DNA of 64,000 bases from Chloroflexota bacterium (GCA_013112715.1 JABFGB010000009.1:62001-126000), one strand, 5' to 3'; positions 27,750 through 36,784 are shown, numbered from the stretch's first letter. Numbers and translations are program-made. Notes: a model not told the origin generated them from the letters alone.

Positions 27750-27786
27750 CCCCTTTCTAATGCTTTGGGGAAGCGTTAGGGGTGGG
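27750..27786 (-). repeat. Dispersed GC-rich hairpin repeat, copy B
   Basis: CCCCTTT, the 17-base core CTAATGCTTTGGGGAAG (27757-27773), then CGTTAGGGGTGGG. On the minus strand TTCCCC and GGGGAA can pair around the core. It lies seven bases past the glpK stop, as copy A lies just past another stop. It probably belongs to a genome-wide REP-like or terminator family. Confidence 0.6.
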
Positions 27787-27792
27787 ACGAAT

Positions 27793-29283
27793 TTATGCCC
27801 ATCCGCGTGATTTTTCGACAGCTTTTCGCCACCCCGTCAACATCGCTTGTCGTTGGTCATCACCAATGGCCGGTTCAAACGTCCGGTCAATTTTCCACTG
27901 CTGCGATAGCTCATCGGTAGATTTCCAAACTCCTACCGCTAAACCTGCCAGATATGCCGCGCCGAGTGCCGTCGTTTCCGTCACCGCCGGACGCTCTACC
28001 GCCGCGCCCAAAATATCGGCCTGAATTTGCAGCAGCAAATCATTTTTCGTCGCGCCGCCATCCACCCGCAACGTATCAATCGTCAATTGGGAATCCTGAA
28101 GCATGGCGGTAATCACATCAAGGCTCTGAAATGCAATCGCCTCCAGTGTCGCCCGTGCGATATGGCATTTATTCGCGCCGCGTGTCAACCCAACAATCGT
28201 GCCACGTGCCGACGAATCCCAATACGGCGCACCCAAGCCGACAAACGCCGGAACAACATAGACGCCGTGTGAATCCTCAACCGTCGCAGCAAGGGTTTCA
28301 ATCTCGCCAGCCGACGAAATCATACCCAATTCATCACGCAACCATTGCACCGCCGCCCCTGCAATAAAGACACTGCCTTCCAGCGCATAAATCATGGGTT
28401 GATTTTTGCCCAATCGCCACGCTACTGTAGTCAATAATCCCGCATTCGACGGCACAGGTTTTTCGCCCGTGTTCATGAGCAAAAAGCAGCCCGTTCCATA
28501 GGTATTTTTGGCGAGGCCGGGTTGATAACACACTTGCCCAAATGTCGCGGCCTGTTGATCGCCAGCGTCTCCGGCTAATGGAATCGGCCTCGCACCAAAC
28601 AGCACTGATTCGCCATAGACCTCACTCGATGACCGCACCTCGGGGAGTAGGCTACGCGGGATGCGTAATTTCCCCAGAATTTCGTCATCCCAATCGCCCG
28701 TATGAATATTAAAAATCAGCGTCCGCGCTGCATTGCTGACATCAGTGATATGCAACGACCCACCTGACAAATTCCACAGCAGCCATGTATCCACCGTGCC
28801 GAATGCCAATTCACCTGCCTCGGCTTTGGCCCGCGCACCCGGCACATTCTCCAACAGCCATGCGATTTTTGTTCCCGAAAAATAAGCATCAGTGACAAGG
28901 CCGGTCTTTTCGCGGATGACGTTATCAAACCCCTCGGCTTTTAACTGCTCACACATCGGCGCGGTGCGGCGGCACTGCCACACGATCGCGTTGTAAATTG
29001 GTTCACCCGTCTTTCTGTCCCAAATAATCGCCGTTTCGCGTTGATTGGTCACGCCAATCGCGGCAATACTTTCGGAGCGCAGTTTGGCATTATTCATGAC
29101 CTCTGCGGCAACCTCAAATTGCGTTTCCCAAATATCAGCGGGATTATGCTCGACCCACCCCGGCTTCGGATAATATTGGGGAAACTCGCGTTGGGCCGTT
29201 CCGAGAATTCGCCCTCCCACATCAAACAAAATAGCGCGTGAACTGGTCGTCCCCTGATCCATCGCCAAAATAATTTCAGTCAT
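27793..29283 (-). CDS. glpK: Glycerol kinase
   Basis: 496 residues, the standard FGGY-kinase length. It opens with [16 protein letters not shown] (phosphate-binding loop), then [45 protein letters not shown], and ends with the family signature region [21 protein letters not shown] and [19 protein letters not shown]. It phosphorylates glycerol to glycerol 3-phosphate using ATP. No facilitator (glpF) or glycerol-phosphate dehydrogenase is adjacent. The gene stands alone between a terminator and a hairpin repeat, so it is probably transcribed independently. Confidence 0.97.
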   Translation of the reverse strand: MTEIILAMDQGTTSSRAILFDVGGRILGTAQREFPQYYPKPGWVEHNPADIWETQFEVAAEVMNNAKLRSESIAAIGVTNQRETAIIWDRKTGEPIYNAIVWQCRRTAPMCEQLKAEGFDNVIREKTGLVTDAYFSGTKIAWLLENVPGARAKAEAGELAFGTVDTWLLWNLSGGSLHITDVSNAARTLIFNIHTGDWDDEILGKLRIPRSLLPEVRSSSEVYGESVLFGARPIPLAGDAGDQQAATFGQVCYQPGLAKNTYGTGCFLLMNTGEKPVPSNAGLLTTVAWRLGKNQPMIYALEGSVFIAGAAVQWLRDELGMISSAGEIETLAATVEDSHGVYVVPAFVGLGAPYWDSSARGTIVGLTRGANKCHIARATLEAIAFQSLDVITAMLQDSQLTIDTLRVDGGATKNDLLLQIQADILGAAVERPAVTETTALGAAYLAGLAVGVWKSTDELSQQWKIDRTFEPAIGDDQRQAMLTGWRKAVEKSRGWA

Positions 29284-29313
29284 TATGACCCTCTCATCAA
29301 GCTCTACTTAGAC

Positions 29314-29331
29314 AAAAAAAGGGCGGCACCC
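29314..29331 (-). terminator. Terminator of the five-gene minus-strand run
   Basis: Minus-strand GGGTGCCGCCC (29331-29321), a short GC stem, followed directly by seven T residues (29320-29314). It lies ten bases after the nucleotidyltransferase stop and 31 bases before the glpK start. Confidence 0.65.
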
Positions 29332-29340
29332 TACTTTATA

Positions 29341-30846
29341 TCAATTCTTGTGATCCGCTAGCCAGTTTTCGACCCATCGCAGCGCCTCATCTTGAGTCTG
29401 CACCTCTTGAACCGCTTGTGCTTCGCGGAGGCCATCCAAAATTTCCCCGATGATTGGCCCCGGTTTCAGATTAAAACGGTTCATAATCATCCACCCGTCC
29501 AATAACATCGGAAAGCTCACCAATGCTTCGCGCTGCCGATAGTACCCCTCCAACAGTGTCTTGATAATCTGGACAAAGCGCAGCCACTCGCCCTGATTGA
29601 GCGTCGTGCCATAGGTCGCCAGATAGTCGGCACAGCTTAAGAGACAGACATCTACCCCGGCCTCACCCAAATCACGCCAAAAACGATAAATCGCCCGTCG
29701 TGTTAATTCACCGCTGTTATAAAGCATCAAGGGGCGCATATGATGATAGACCACCCGATGCAGTCGTTCGATTTCATCATTGCTAAGACGCATCGCTGTA
29801 CCCCACTGCGCCACGATTTCTGCTCCTCGTTCAGGATGTCCAAAAAAGTGCGTGTTGCCGTCAGGGTCAACCGTGCGGGTCATAGGTTTGGCGATGTCGT
29901 GAGCCAGCGCCGCCAGCATCAACAATGCGATATGTGAACGTTCGGCGGGCCACCAATGTTGAACATGCGCCACGATCTCACTCCGCAAATGGGCCAGACT
30001 AAACACCACCATTCCCAGTCCAAAATTCGCCGCCGTTTCATCGGTACGACGGGGACTAAATGCCGTGAGCAGGCCCTCCAAGTTATCCATGACATGGAGG
30101 GTATGCCGCCAAACATCCAGTGTATGGGGCGGACTCTGAGTGACACCCTGCATCATCCGCGCTTCAGGAAACAAAAGGGGCAGCAAGTCCAAACCATCCA
30201 GCAGAGCCAAAGCTGAGGAGGGTTTGGTCGTGCCCAATAATTTAAACACCTCATCCCGCACCCGTTCAGGGGATACATGGCTGACTTGTGGCCCATCCTG
30301 TCGAATAGCAGTTTTGGTTTCGGGAGATAAGCGATATTTTAGGGTCAGACTCATACGAATGGCTCGTAATGCCCGCACTGGGTCACGGCTGATGGCATCT
30401 TCGGCGCAAATCACCACCTGCTTGCTTTCCATCGCCCCGACCCCATCCGTCGGGTCAAGCAGATGGTCAAGATCATGCAGGCTGACCGCGATGGCGTTGA
30501 TCGAGAAATCCCGATCCCGTAAATCCTGTTCCAGCGTTGGGCCGCGCAGTTGGGCTACGTCAATGACCCATGCCTGCTCCTGATACTGAATTAGCGCCCG
30601 TCCCACCCTGCGTTCATCATCCAACGGATAATAAGCACCATCAAACGTATTGGCGATCAGCCTTGCAATCGGGCGACCATCTTCTGGGGTCACAAAATCC
30701 AGATCATGCACCGGACGGCGCAAATACACATCCCGCACTGTCCCCCCCACGATATAAATCTCACGATTTGGTAGGTGGGCTTGCAATTCATGTATCAGTT
30801 CAGGCCAATAGAGCGGGCGATTTGAGGGAATGGGGGTAAGGGTCAT
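29341..30846 (-). CDS. CCA-adding / poly(A) polymerase family nucleotidyltransferase with HD domain
   Basis: 501 residues. The head domain shows IYIVGGTVRDVYL and DLDFVTPEDG (catalytic Asp pair), then RDFSINAIAVSL and DPVRALRAIRMSL, hallmarks of class II tRNA nucleotidyltransferases and bacterial poly(A) polymerases. A central HD phosphohydrolase domain (AALAHDIAKPMTR) is followed by a helical tail. Sequence alone does not separate CCA-adding from A-adding activity. One of the two nearby tRNA genes lacks an encoded CCA, so a CCA-adding enzyme is needed in this organism. It is last in a run with hpt. Confidence 0.88.
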   Translation of the reverse strand: MTLTPIPSNRPLYWPELIHELQAHLPNREIYIVGGTVRDVYLRRPVHDLDFVTPEDGRPIARLIANTFDGAYYPLDDERRVGRALIQYQEQAWVIDVAQLRGPTLEQDLRDRDFSINAIAVSLHDLDHLLDPTDGVGAMESKQVVICAEDAISRDPVRALRAIRMSLTLKYRLSPETKTAIRQDGPQVSHVSPERVRDEVFKLLGTTKPSSALALLDGLDLLPLLFPEARMMQGVTQSPPHTLDVWRHTLHVMDNLEGLLTAFSPRRTDETAANFGLGMVVFSLAHLRSEIVAHVQHWWPAERSHIALLMLAALAHDIAKPMTRTVDPDGNTHFFGHPERGAEIVAQWGTAMRLSNDEIERLHRVVYHHMRPLMLYNSGELTRRAIYRFWRDLGEAGVDVCLLSCADYLATYGTTLNQGEWLRFVQIIKTLLEGYYRQREALVSFPMLLDGWMIMNRFNLKPGPIIGEILDGLREAQAVQEVQTQDEALRWVENWLADHKN

Positions 30847-30902
30847 CAGTTTCCCTCCTTAATGTTGGGTGGCCTTGCTGCGTTTAATGATTAGCCGCGA
30901 AT

Positions 30903-31475
30903 CTATTCTTTTTCTTTCTTCTCCAATGCCGCCAAATCTACCACACCGATAAATGGCAGATTGCGGAATTTCTCGTCGAGATCAAGGCCATAACCAAAAA
31001 CGAATTTGTCCGGGATTTCAAATCCCAAGAAATCAATTTGAATATCCACTTCACGGCGCGATGGCTTACTCAACAAACTACAAACCCGCAGGCTGCGTGG
31101 ATGGCGGGCTTTTAATTGCCCCATGATATAATTCAAAGTATGTCCGCTGTCAATAATATCTTCGACCAACAGAACATCCATACCGGAGATGTCGCGTTCC
31201 AAGTCCATCACAATCCGCACATATCCCGAACTGCGTCGCGCCCCTGCGCCATAGCTGGATACTGCCATAAAATCAATCGCGTGGGGAACATCCACATGTC
31301 GCATCAAATCGGTAAGGAACATGACCCCACCTTTGAGGACGCATACTAGCAGCAAATTGGGTGAATCGGCATAAAACTGGGTAATTTTATCGCCTAACTC
31401 TTGAATACGGGCTTGAACCGTCTCGCTATCCAGCAAAATCTCGGCGAGATAGGGGCTATAGGGGTGCGTGGTCAT
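30903..31475 (-). CDS. hpt: Hypoxanthine phosphoribosyltransferase
   Basis: 190 residues. The PRPP-binding motif is VLLVEDIIDSGHTLNYI; the purine-contact segment is IPDKFVFGYGLDLDEKFRNLP, and the flexible loop region is DFMAVSSYGAGARRSSG. Length and motifs fit HPRT, which salvages hypoxanthine and guanine to IMP and GMP. It belongs to a minus-strand run with the unknown protein upstream (18-base gap) and the nucleotidyltransferase downstream (56-base gap). Confidence 0.94.
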   Translation of the reverse strand: MTTHPYSPYLAEILLDSETVQARIQELGDKITQFYADSPNLLLVCVLKGGVMFLTDLMRHVDVPHAIDFMAVSSYGAGARRSSGYVRIVMDLERDISGMDVLLVEDIIDSGHTLNYIMGQLKARHPRSLRVCSLLSKPSRREVDIQIDFLGFEIPDKFVFGYGLDLDEKFRNLPFIGVVDLAALEKKEKE

Positions 31476-31493
31476 AAATCCTTTTCTACTGCC

Positions 31494-32075
31494 TTAGTGA
31501 ATATGTTTGGGGTCTGATTTCATAGACCACTCAAAAATTTGCCAACCTGCGCGGGCAGAATTGACTGTCAGCGCGTAGATCCAATCCAAAATCATGTCGT
31601 GCAGTTTTTCGGTTAACAAAACATCCTCGTACAATCGTCTCGCTGTCTCACGCGATGCCCGCAGCACTTCCAACAGAACCATCCGCTCGTCTTCTTCAAT
31701 AGAGACACCTTGTTCAATCACGTACATCAACACACGCTCCGGATGAAGCAGGTGATAATCATCCAACCTGTCAGCAGGCATCAAATGGGTGACATCGAGG
31801 CGATACATTTCCTCAAACATCACCACAATCTTTTGCCGAATATCAAAATGATAGGCTTTTAGGGTCAAGAGGCGCTGCTGCAAATCGTTGGCAATATCTG
31901 TCAGAAGTTGGATTTGCGGCGGATCATAGGCTAACTGCTGCTCGATAAATCGCTCCAGAGGCAAAAGATTACCCTCTGCCAAACAGCGGTCATAGAGGTT
32001 AATGGCCTCTAGTCGCAAATGATTGAGTTCGAGCATCGAGAGTAGATCGGTGTGAGTTGTGGTTGTTTCAAACAT
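31494..32075 (-). CDS. Helical protein of unknown function
   Basis: 193 residues with no motif I recognise. It is rich in Leu, Glu, Asp and Arg and appears almost wholly alpha-helical (for example LRASRETARRLYEDVLLTEK). There is no signal peptide or membrane segment. It sits 18 bases from both hpt downstream and the DUF971 gene upstream, so it is almost certainly co-transcribed. The ends MFETTTTHTDLL and SMKSDPKHIH are not diagnostic. Its place suggests a housekeeping accessory protein but no function can be given. Confidence 0.7.
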   Translation of the reverse strand: MFETTTTHTDLLSMLELNHLRLEAINLYDRCLAEGNLLPLERFIEQQLAYDPPQIQLLTDIANDLQQRLLTLKAYHFDIRQKIVVMFEEMYRLDVTHLMPADRLDDYHLLHPERVLMYVIEQGVSIEEDERMVLLEVLRASRETARRLYEDVLLTEKLHDMILDWIYALTVNSARAGWQIFEWSMKSDPKHIH

Positions 32076-32093
32076 AGTGTTTCGATACCTGTA

Positions 32094-32477
32094 TTATGAA
32101 TGCTCAGTGGACGGGGCAGGGCAAAGATGGTAAAGAAGTTCCCATGTATAAATACCAGTATGATGACCATCATCCCAAAAAAACTGTAAAGCATAGTTGC
32201 CCACTAATTCCAAACGCTCGGCTTTATACGAACGGGCAGGTGTCAGGCTCAAAATATCCTTGGGGGCATTTTGCATTCCCATATTATGATGTCCACCCCG
32301 ACACTCAACACATGGACAGGCTTCGCGTAAATGGCTTAAAGGATACACGCATGTCTGTCCGGTTGACCATTCAATAGTCAGGTGGCCCTGTGTACGATCT
32401 AGGGTGATATTGGTGGGGCGCAAATCATCTGCCACTACTACTTCATCTCCTGATGATTCGGATTGTTTGTTGTTCAT
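32094..32477 (-). CDS. DUF971 domain protein
   Basis: 127 residues. The core HLTIEWSTGQTCVYPLSHLR followed by ACPCVECRGG is the DUF971 signature, in which W-x-D/T-G, the YPxxxLR turn and the CPCxxC cysteines are conserved. The second half, ERLELVGNYALQFFWDDGHH then GIYTWELLYHL, is the other conserved half. In other proteins this fold is fused to gamma-butyrobetaine hydroxylase or linked to iron-sulfur assembly (Mrp/ApbC). No such partner is adjacent here. The cysteines could bind metal. Confidence 0.85.
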   Translation of the reverse strand: MNNKQSESSGDEVVVADDLRPTNITLDRTQGHLTIEWSTGQTCVYPLSHLREACPCVECRGGHHNMGMQNAPKDILSLTPARSYKAERLELVGNYALQFFWDDGHHTGIYTWELLYHLCPAPSTEHS

Positions 32478-32516
32478 TTTGGACGACTGTCGCTACCTTA
32501 TTATTTCATCGCCGTT

Positions 32517-32951
32517 TCATTGCGTCATTTCTTTGGCGGCAGCAATCCATTCTTCAAGCTGCTCCACCGAGCCAATCCCGGCAGATTTCTCTCGTAGCTC
32601 ATTCGCATCCGCCGCCGCTAACCCATTAAAGGTCGTAATCCCAATTGCAGCCAGTGCTTCTGCTTTCTTCGGGCCAATCCCCTTAATAATCGTCAGGTCA
32701 TCCGCAATGGCTTTGGATTTGACCTTGATTTCCGGCTTCGGTTTAATGGCGGGTTCCGGCTCGGCAATCGCTTCAAACGCTTCTGGGGGCAGGGTAATGA
32801 CTGGTTCAATCGTGGGTTCGTTCGGGGTCAAATTCGGGGTGGGGAGATTTCTTTTAGAAAGTCGTTCTTGCTGTGACAGCCACCACCCAACCACCAAACT
32901 GATACCTAATCCGGTAACGAATAATCCCAATCCTTTTAGTATTCGCATCAT
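32517..32951 (-). CDS. Membrane-anchored helix-hairpin-helix protein
   Basis: 144 residues. One N-terminal membrane helix (LGLFVTGLGISLVVGWWL), a Pro/Glu-rich linker, then a C-terminal helix-hairpin-helix domain IIKGIGPKKAEALAAIGIT and LAAADANELREKSAGI, the type found in DUF4332 and similar DNA- or protein-binding domains. It is the first gene of a minus-strand run leading to hpt. An HhH tethered to the membrane is unusual; a role in DNA or nucleoprotein contact at the membrane is conjecture. Confidence 0.78.
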   Translation of the reverse strand: MMRILKGLGLFVTGLGISLVVGWWLSQQERLSKRNLPTPNLTPNEPTIEPVITLPPEAFEAIAEPEPAIKPKPEIKVKSKAIADDLTIIKGIGPKKAEALAAIGITTFNGLAAADANELREKSAGIGSVEQLEEWIAAAKEMTQ

Positions 32952-33175
32952 CCTACCCTCATGTTTTAGATTTTACACCAGAATGAAGAGAGTATTGATA
33001 GTTATAAGGCGCTTAACTCAAAATTTCACAAAAGATTCAAAACTTGTATTGTATTCTCCCCATAAGGGAATGTCAAAATACGCTTTTCAAAATGGTTCTG
33101 AAATATCCTAACTATGAAATTGTTGTCAAACAGTCTCGTTGACAGTACGTTAGTAATCTTAAGAATACGCGACTA

Positions 33176-33205
33176 TTGCTTTTTCTACCCTAAATGATTT
33201 ATACT
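33176..33205 (+). promoter_or_regulatory. Putative promoter in the 32952-33328 gap
   Basis: TTGCTT (33176-33181), 18-base spacer, TATACT (33200-33205), giving a leader of about 120 bases to the regulator ATG at 33329. A TTGACA also occurs at 33139-33144 but lacks a good -10. The rest of this 377-base gap is AT-rich and I see no gene in it; GGGT/ACCC near 33221-33234 may form a small hairpin. Confidence 0.4.
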
Positions 33206-33328
33206 ACATACTATGCCAGTGGGTCGTAAAACCCCCTGTCATGCCTGTTAATATTCTAATTTCTAAGCGAAAAGCTAGGTTTTTTGAGCCAAAACGATCT
33301 AGCTTGTTATTGTGACCGGGAGGGAACA

Positions 33329-34606
33329 ATGGCATTACAAACCTTAGTTGCAGATACCTATGCAGCATTTCAGAAATATGCTGCGGAGGCCCAAATTATT
33401 TTACTCCATCCTCAAAGCCGTCTTCGTTCGATGCTGGTAGCACACCTCTTGAATGAAGCACCACTACCGACCTTCTATTACGCAATGGGTCCAGACGACA
33501 TCAACCTAGACGCCTTTCTTGATGGCTTCTCCCACGATATGGCCGTACAACATCCTACTTTCGGGCGCCATCTATACCAGTTATGGCAAAATTCGCGTGA
33601 CAATACACAGGCACGGATCAATGCCTTTGTTAACGATCTTGCCGAACTTCATGAAGGGCCATTCATCCTCATCCTCGATGAATTTGATGCCAGCAATGAA
33701 GCGGATGACATTCAAGTTTTTTGGGAGCGCGTCGTTCACTATCTACCCAATCACTGCCAACTGGTCATCAACAGCCGCACGATTCCACGTATGCCTTGGA
33801 TTTCCATGATTGCGCGTCGCCAAGCCGTGATTTTGAAGGATACCGAGATCATCGGGGAGAACTTCTATCGTATCCAAACCGACTCCCCAGTGGCCCAACT
33901 CGATGCGCTAGGGCTTGGGCCGGGTTTTGTCTATAAAGATGAGAACTCAATCGAAGAATGGGAAGGCCATCTACCGCGCCTGCTCTTCTTCTTTGTGTTG
34001 GATCGTCCTATCGTCACCCGTTCCGAAATCTGTGGGACGTTTTGGCCGGATTTGGACAGTGACCAAGCAGTTAACGTGTTCCATGTCACCAAACGCCGTC
34101 TGCATAAGGCCCTCGGCTTCGACGTGCTGGTACACCAAGATGGCTACTACCAAATCAACCCCGAAGCACGGGTGGAATATGATGTGGAGCGTTTTGTAAC
34201 GGCGCTCGTCAAGGGCCGTCAATCCAGTTCTTATACTGAAGGCTTGCCCTATTGGCAGGAAGCCGCCGAGTTATATCGTGGGCCATTCCTACAGGGACAC
34301 ACCGAATCGTGGATTAAAGAACGCCGCGAGGATTTCCAAGCCGGGTATCTGGAAGCCATGACCAATATCGCCAAAGTACGGTTGGAAGAAGGCCGCGAAG
34401 AACAAGCCCTTGCCCTACTCCTACGTGCCGCCAGCGAAAACGACACCTATGAACCCATCCATCGGGAAATCATGAAACTATATGCCCGTTTGGGTCGCCG
34501 CAGCGAGGCCGCCGGACACTATCAACGCTTGATGGATACCCTGCGCAGCAATGGCCTCCAACCCTCCGCCCAGACCCAATCCGTCTATGCAGACATCATG
34601 TCTTAA
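33329..34606 (+). CDS. BTAD-type transcriptional regulator with degenerate STAND ATPase
   Basis: 425 residues from the ATG at 33329, which has GGGAGGG upstream. Residues 20-160 resemble the NTPase of MalT-like STAND proteins, with FILILDEFDAS (113-122) at Walker B and CQLVINSR (143-150). The P-loop position reads LLHPQSRLRSM with no GxxxxGK, so ATP binding is doubtful. A winged helix follows (about 230-300, SEICGTFWPDLDSDQAVNVF). A BTAD helical repeat domain ends it (YDVERFVTALVKG ... LYRGPFLQGHTESWIKE). The order matches BTAD regulators of the MalT/SARP kind. The effector is unknown. A long-stem terminator follows. Confidence 0.85.
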   Translation: MALQTLVADTYAAFQKYAAEAQIILLHPQSRLRSMLVAHLLNEAPLPTFYYAMGPDDINLDAFLDGFSHDMAVQHPTFGRHLYQLWQNSRDNTQARINAFVNDLAELHEGPFILILDEFDASNEADDIQVFWERVVHYLPNHCQLVINSRTIPRMPWISMIARRQAVILKDTEIIGENFYRIQTDSPVAQLDALGLGPGFVYKDENSIEEWEGHLPRLLFFFVLDRPIVTRSEICGTFWPDLDSDQAVNVFHVTKRRLHKALGFDVLVHQDGYYQINPEARVEYDVERFVTALVKGRQSSSYTEGLPYWQEAAELYRGPFLQGHTESWIKERREDFQAGYLEAMTNIAKVRLEEGREEQALALLLRAASENDTYEPIHREIMKLYARLGRRSEAAGHYQRLMDTLRSNGLQPSAQTQSVYADIMS

Positions 34607-34614
34607 AAGCAGAT

Positions 34615-34649
34615 GGGGTGTATCTTCATAAGATGTGCCCCTCTTTTTT
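34615..34649 (+). terminator. Rho-independent terminator after the BTAD regulator
   Basis: GGGGTGTATCTT (34615-34626), loop CAT, AAGATGTGCCCC (34630-34641): 12 pairs, three of them G-U, then CTTTTTT. It starts eight bases after the stop. Confidence 0.8.
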
Positions 34650-34750
34650 CTTTCCATTTCCCAACACCTATCCCCTTCACTTGCCGCAAATGGGGTTGTC
34701 TACTACACTCAACAGCACTTTTGATCTTCTAATGCAGACGGATATGGGTC

Positions 34751-35419
34751 ATGACTCTACCATTTGAACTTACCACCATGCCAGAACAGGCACTTGATAT
34801 TCTTCGCTATATGGGGCGTATCCAAGTGGATAACATTCACGCCGACGCCCTCATGAATGGCCTAGGCATGTCCGAGCGCTCATTTAGCAAGGGCATCAAG
34901 CGCCTTGTCACCAAAAGTTATATGGCAATGGATGAGGCCCGCTACTACCGCGTCACCCAAAAGGGCTATCAGGCCATTGAAGACATTAATGCCTATGATG
35001 CCACTGCCCCTGCGGATGCCGGAAAACATTACGCCGTCCTCGCCTATGACCTTTGTGCCGTCGTCCCGCTGCCTAGGGCCATTAATCAATCCGCTCGTTG
35101 GCTACTCGGTCTAGAACCCGACCCGATGGAAATGGAAACCATCAGTGAACCAACACCGATCTTGCTGCGGGTGAGTGCCAATGGCGGTGAGGTGTCGCCC
35201 GCCGAATTGACCTTGACCCTTACACCTGAGACACCCTCGCAATTTGCCGAACTGAATCTAACGGCCTATCAAACGCCGATGCGATTGCGTGTTGAGGTTT
35301 TCCAATTGATGGAGATGAATGAACCATACGTTTCAGGCGGGATGTATTTTGACGTGGAAGTGAGCGCCTCGTCGCAGCAGCGTGCCCTGCATACCACGAT
35401 TTCAGTGGCCCAAATTTAG
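34751..35419 (+). CDS. Winged-helix-like protein with C-terminal beta domain, unknown
   Basis: 222 residues. Residues 10-80 resemble a winged helix-turn-helix: ALDILRYMGRIQVDNIHADA, then LGMSERSFSKGIKRLVTKSY as recognition helix and YYRVTQKGYQAIEDI as the wing. The last 110 residues are beta-rich (ELTLTLTPETPSQFAELNL) and show no domain known to me, perhaps a ligand or protein-binding module. It follows the BTAD gene on the same strand after a terminator and gap, so it is a separate transcript. It converges with a four-base gap on the membrane protein gene. Confidence 0.65.
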   Translation: MTLPFELTTMPEQALDILRYMGRIQVDNIHADALMNGLGMSERSFSKGIKRLVTKSYMAMDEARYYRVTQKGYQAIEDINAYDATAPADAGKHYAVLAYDLCAVVPLPRAINQSARWLLGLEPDPMEMETISEPTPILLRVSANGGEVSPAELTLTLTPETPSQFAELNLTAYQTPMRLRVEVFQLMEMNEPYVSGGMYFDVEVSASSQQRALHTTISVAQI

Positions 35420-35423
35420 CGGA

Positions 35424-36011
35424 CTAGGCTTGTTCGGATGAGGCGCCAGCTTTGGCAAGGCCATTAAAGAACCAGAACAGATAGCCAGAAAGCGCTGTAA
35501 AGGGCAAAATTGCTATGACCATCAGCAAAGCAATCGGCAGGCTGATTGTGGGGCTTTGCAGCCAGATCGCCACCACCTCAATTACATTGCTGATTTCCCG
35601 AATCAGCGTGACCCGCAGGCTTTGATTCACAATCGCCTGTGTCGTCAAAAATAAAATCGTTCCCAAGATCGGAATCGTCACCAACGCAGCGGCGGTCAGC
35701 CCCAAAACGATGCCTGTACCCTCGGAATAGGTGGGGTACAGTTGGGCCTGTTTTTTTATCAACGCCAGCACCCGATCCGCAAACCCACGCGGGGAAGCCA
35801 CCATCGGGGCAGTCTTCAACAAATGATCCACCTGTTGAAATGCGGCATCCGAGGCCTGTTTAGCGTTATCTTGACTGTTTTCCTGTGTGTTCTCGGCGGG
35901 TGCTGCCAAACGCTGACCTGCTTGCAAGCGGGTTTCCTCTGGCTCATGCACTACCTCATCTTCAAGATGATCGAACTTCTTCCGCATTGGGTCTTGTTCT
36001 AAACGCGACAT
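35424..36011 (-). CDS. Two-helix membrane protein downstream of ECF sigma factor
   Basis: 195 residues. The first 90 are acidic and soluble (MRKKFDHLEDEVVHEPEETR). Two hydrophobic helices follow (LGLTAAALVTIPILGTILFL and PIALLMVIAILPFTALSGYL) and a short cytoplasmic end. It is 39 bases downstream of an ECF sigma factor gene, the position where anti-sigma factors are found, but the zinc anti-sigma motif HxxxCxxC is absent. An anti-sigma or regulatory role is therefore only inferred from position. Confidence 0.65.
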   Translation of the reverse strand: MSRLEQDPMRKKFDHLEDEVVHEPEETRLQAGQRLAAPAENTQENSQDNAKQASDAAFQQVDHLLKTAPMVASPRGFADRVLALIKKQAQLYPTYSEGTGIVLGLTAAALVTIPILGTILFLTTQAIVNQSLRVTLIREISNVIEVVAIWLQSPTISLPIALLMVIAILPFTALSGYLFWFFNGLAKAGASSEQA

Positions 36012-36050
36012 TGGGTGTAATCCTACTTTTCTCAGCTATTCCAACACGTC

Positions 36051-36653
36051 TCAACTTGCCAACAGCGGCTGCAAAATCATCTGGGCTTCTGAATCTTCTA
36101 ACAACTCGACCAGCGCTTGCCGGGCGCGAAACAGACGGCTTTTCACCGCACTCTCTGTGGTTTCCAACATCTCCGACATTTCTTGATACGACAGGTCATA
36201 CCAATAGCGCAGCACCACCGCCACCCGATAATCAGGGGCGAGTTGATTTAGCAGTTTCTGGATAAGGGCGCTACGTTCTTCTTCTAACATTTGTTGTTCA
36301 GGGTCGGGCTGGTCACTGACAAGGGCGGGATGCGGTGGCAGCGGTTCGTCAATAGATAACAAGGTCAAGCGGCGTTTCCGCAACCGATCAATACAGTGGT
36401 TGGAGGCAATTGAAAACAACCATGTCTTAAAAGACCGCCCTCGGTCATAGGATGCCAGATTGCTATATGCGCGTATAAACGCTTCTTGGGCAGCGTCTTC
36501 AGCCTCAGCCCCATCCCCCAACATACGATAGCATAAATTGAAGATAGGCCGTTCGTACAGCCGAATCAGTTCACCAAACGCCTCAACATCGCCATGTAAG
36601 GTCTTTTCCAAAAGGGCGTTTTCTTGTTCAACCAACATCTCGGGCAAAATCAT
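36051..36653 (-). CDS. ECF RNA polymerase sigma factor
   Basis: 200 residues from the ATG at 36653 (MILPEMLVEQ); an upstream in-frame extension looks untranslated. Region 2 contains FNLCYRMLGDGAEAEDAAQEAFIRAY (start, residues near 35-60) and SFKTWLFSIASNHCID. Region 4 contains YRVAVVLRYWYDLSYQEMS and TESAVKSRLFRARQAL, a SigW/RpoE-like group. It has no region 3, as usual for ECF factors. It directs expression of a stress or envelope regulon. The following membrane protein is its likely partner. It is the third sigma factor in this window. Confidence 0.92.
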   Translation of the reverse strand: MILPEMLVEQENALLEKTLHGDVEAFGELIRLYERPIFNLCYRMLGDGAEAEDAAQEAFIRAYSNLASYDRGRSFKTWLFSIASNHCIDRLRKRRLTLLSIDEPLPPHPALVSDQPDPEQQMLEEERSALIQKLLNQLAPDYRVAVVLRYWYDLSYQEMSEMLETTESAVKSRLFRARQALVELLEDSEAQMILQPLLAS

Positions 36654-36728
36654 TGCATGGATTCCTGCCGTCAATTTCAAATTAGGGGGATGGCATCCCA
36701 TCTATATTTTATACGGGATGACCATTAA

Positions 36729-36760
36729 AAGGTTGCACTATTTTTATTCTCAGCAACCTT
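36729..36760 (-). terminator. Terminator of dnaA
   Basis: Perfect 8-base inverted repeat, minus-strand AAGGTTGC (36760-36753) / GCAACCTT (36736-36729), 16-base loop, followed by TTTTAATGG. It lies 24 bases past the dnaA stop and before the sigma factor gene. Confidence 0.65.
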
Positions 36761-36784
36761 GTTGTACAAATTGTGAGGATCAGT

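Noticed and set aside
32404-33111. 235-codon plus-strand frame over the HhH gene
   Set aside because: Antisense to a gene with a clear HhH domain and membrane helix; Ser-rich, no motif.
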